Below are positions 13,883-15,091 of a stretch of 15,091 nt of DNA, in pieces. The notes below the pieces were generated by a model. That model was not told the origin of the DNA, did no database searches, and worked only from the letters and a program-made list of their open reading frames with translations. The stretch comes from a bacterium. GTDB lineage: Bacteria > Verrucomicrobiota > Kiritimatiellia > UBA8416 > CAMZLY01. The position numbers were made by a program, and so were the translations under genes. Each line of letters starts with the position of its first letter. Position 1 is the first letter of the stretch. The stretch is taken from assembly GCA_030632465.1 (NCBI GenBank), contig DAOVUR010000020.1, positions 1-15,091 on the forward strand. The letters are read 5' to 3'.

Positions 13883-15091
13883 AAAAACTTGATGTATACT
13901 TCACATTAAATGAAAAAGAAAAGCGTTTCGTTGGAAGATTAGCTGAGTCAGAGCATCGCATATATTTTGAGTATGATGATAGTTTCCTTCAGAATCCGTT
14001 ATGGCTATCTCCATTTAAATTGCCACCAGAGCCAGGGTTGCATGAACATCGTGATTTATCTTTTGGTCCTATATTCGGCTTATTTGATGATAGCCTTCCT
14101 GATGGATGGGGATTGCTTCTTATGGATCGTTATTTTAGAAAACAAGGAGTTATCTCGGGAGATATATCACCACTTGATCGATTAGCTTATCTTGGTAACC
14201 ATACTATGGGGGCCTTAACTTATCATCCGCCTATACAACAGGAGAAAAATGAATCGCAGTTGCTTGATTTGCATAATATGGCAATAGAGTCTTATGAAGT
14301 GTTGGCAGGTAAGAGCGAGGATGTTTTGCCGCAACTTATGCTTGCCGGTGGTAGTCCCGGTGGAGCTCGACCAAAAGTATTGGTGGGTATATGTGATGAT
14401 AATATCATTTCTGGCGGCAATATACTGCCAGATGGTTATAATGATTGGTTGGTGAAATTTTATTCTAAACAAGGGGCTATTGATGATGGACGTGTTGAAT
14501 ATGTATATTCACAAATGGCAAGATCTGCTGGTATATTAATGCCAGATACGAGACTTTTTACTGCTTCACTGGGGGAAGCATTTTTTGGCATTATGCGCTT
14601 TGACCGTCAACACAATCAGCGTCGGCATATGCACACGTTCGGCAATCTTATACATTCAAGTTTTCGTGTTCCTAGTTGTGATTATGAACTATTACTAAAG
14701 GTGACAGGTATTCTTACCAAAAATAGAGTGGATACAATTAGGGCATTTAGGTTAATGGTTTTTAATATATTGGCTCATAATCGTGATGATCATGTTAAAA
14801 ACTTTGCATTTATCATTGATGCTCATGGTTCCTGGAGGTTCTCACCTGCTTATGATTTAACTTTTACGTATGGTCCTGGTGGAGAACATACGATGACGGT
14901 AGATGGTGAAGGGCGTGAACCTAACAGGCAACATATAATGAATATCGCAACAGGTGCTGGTATTAAACAAAGTGAGGCAACTGATATAATAAATGAAGTG
15001 GCAACAGCTATTGAGCAGTGGCGCCACTTAGCTAATAGTTCTGAAATTATGCCTAATACTATTGCAGAAATAGAAAAAGCTACTCAATCCT
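13879..15091 (+). CDS. hipA: HipA-family serine/threonine kinase toxin (partial, right edge)
   Basis: 404 codons are open to the window edge; E. coli HipA has 440, so little is missing. HipA-like kinases inactivate translation factors such as aminoacyl-tRNA synthetases and cause growth arrest. The kinase-like core is visible: glycine-rich loop GGSPGGARPK (157-166) with S159, ATP-contacting lysine K193 (DWLVKF), catalytic loop HNRDDHVKN (300-308) with D303 and metal-binding N308, and the metal-binding D326 (SPAYDL). The N-terminal FGPIFGLFDDSLPDGWG region is also typical of HipA. The start is GTG at 13879, overlapping the hipB stop in GTGA, with GGGGA about 7 nt upstream; no ATG is suitably placed. 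All key residues are intact, so an active toxin is likely. The target cannot be told. Confidence 0.92.
   Translation, partial: MKKLDVYFTLNEKEKRFVGRLAESEHRIYFEYDDSFLQNPLWLSPFKLPPEPGLHEHRDLSFGPIFGLFDDSLPDGWGLLLMDRYFRKQGVISGDISPLDRLAYLGNHTMGALTYHPPIQQEKNESQLLDLHNMAIESYEVLAGKSEDVLPQLMLAGGSPGGARPKVLVGICDDNIISGGNILPDGYNDWLVKFYSKQGAIDDGRVEYVYSQMARSAGILMPDTRLFTASLGEAFFGIMRFDRQHNQRRHMHTFGNLIHSSFRVPSCDYELLLKVTGILTKNRVDTIRAFRLMVFNILAHNRDDHVKNFAFIIDAHGSWRFSPAYDLTFTYGPGGEHTMTVDGEGREPNRQHIMNIATGAGIKQSEATDIINEVATAIEQWRHLANSSEIMPNTIAEIEKATQS

Noticed and set aside
13967..14185. Separate small gene in the hipA region on the plus strand
   Set aside because: It is an out-of-frame shadow of hipA, whose GTG-started frame is open and carries all kinase motifs.

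Overview
This 15 kb window comes from a bacterium with low-to-moderate GC content (about 40% by eye). It is probably Gram-negative. No rRNA, tRNA or other firm taxonomic marker is present. The Dxs protein has a SHQ/YK substrate-loop variant and GDA in place of GDG, and the spacers are full of repeats; both remind me of the PVC group (Kiritimatiellota/Lentisphaerota/Verrucomicrobiota). That placement is a weak inference from memory.

The window has two transcriptional arms diverging from the 159-bp gap at 6480-6638. The left arm, on the minus strand, reads dxs -> tlyA -> nadK -> a cold-shock-domain/DUF1294 membrane protein -> a DUF2442 protein -> a Phd-type antitoxin -> a VapC PIN-domain toxin -> an unrecognised 255-aa protein with an N-terminal four-cysteine motif. 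dxs and tlyA overlap by ATGA, and nadK follows closely: this is an isoprenoid/rRNA-modification/NADP housekeeping cluster. The toxin-antitoxin pair overlaps by 11 nt and has its own promoter with an overlapping palindrome. Positions 1-271 carry no gene but hold two or three copies of a hairpin-forming repeat.

The right arm, on the plus strand, is an oligopeptide/dipeptide-type ABC importer: a 737-aa lipoprotein binding protein with an unusual C-terminal membrane helix, permeases OppB and OppC, and one polypeptide joining both ATPases (OppD-OppF). It is followed by a HipB/HipA toxin-antitoxin pair. hipA starts at a GTG overlapping the hipB stop and runs off the right edge.

The most unusual content lies between the genes. 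The spacers carry (i) heptamer arrays of consensus xxACTRA that run up to the start codons of nadK, oppB and oppC, put stop codons in all three frames, and end in a GGA that can act as ribosome-binding site; (ii) a second heptamer family, AGTGAAT, with an identical 20-mer in the tlyA-nadK and oppB-oppC gaps, in gene orientation both times; (iii) several hairpin families; and (iv) scattered GGATAAACAGGAT and CAGATT repeats. In addition, dxs, the binding-protein gene and hipB each have a -10-like hexamer only 6-7 nt before the start codon and no ribosome-binding site, suggesting leaderless transcripts. I saw no CRISPR array, prophage, transposase or RNA gene.
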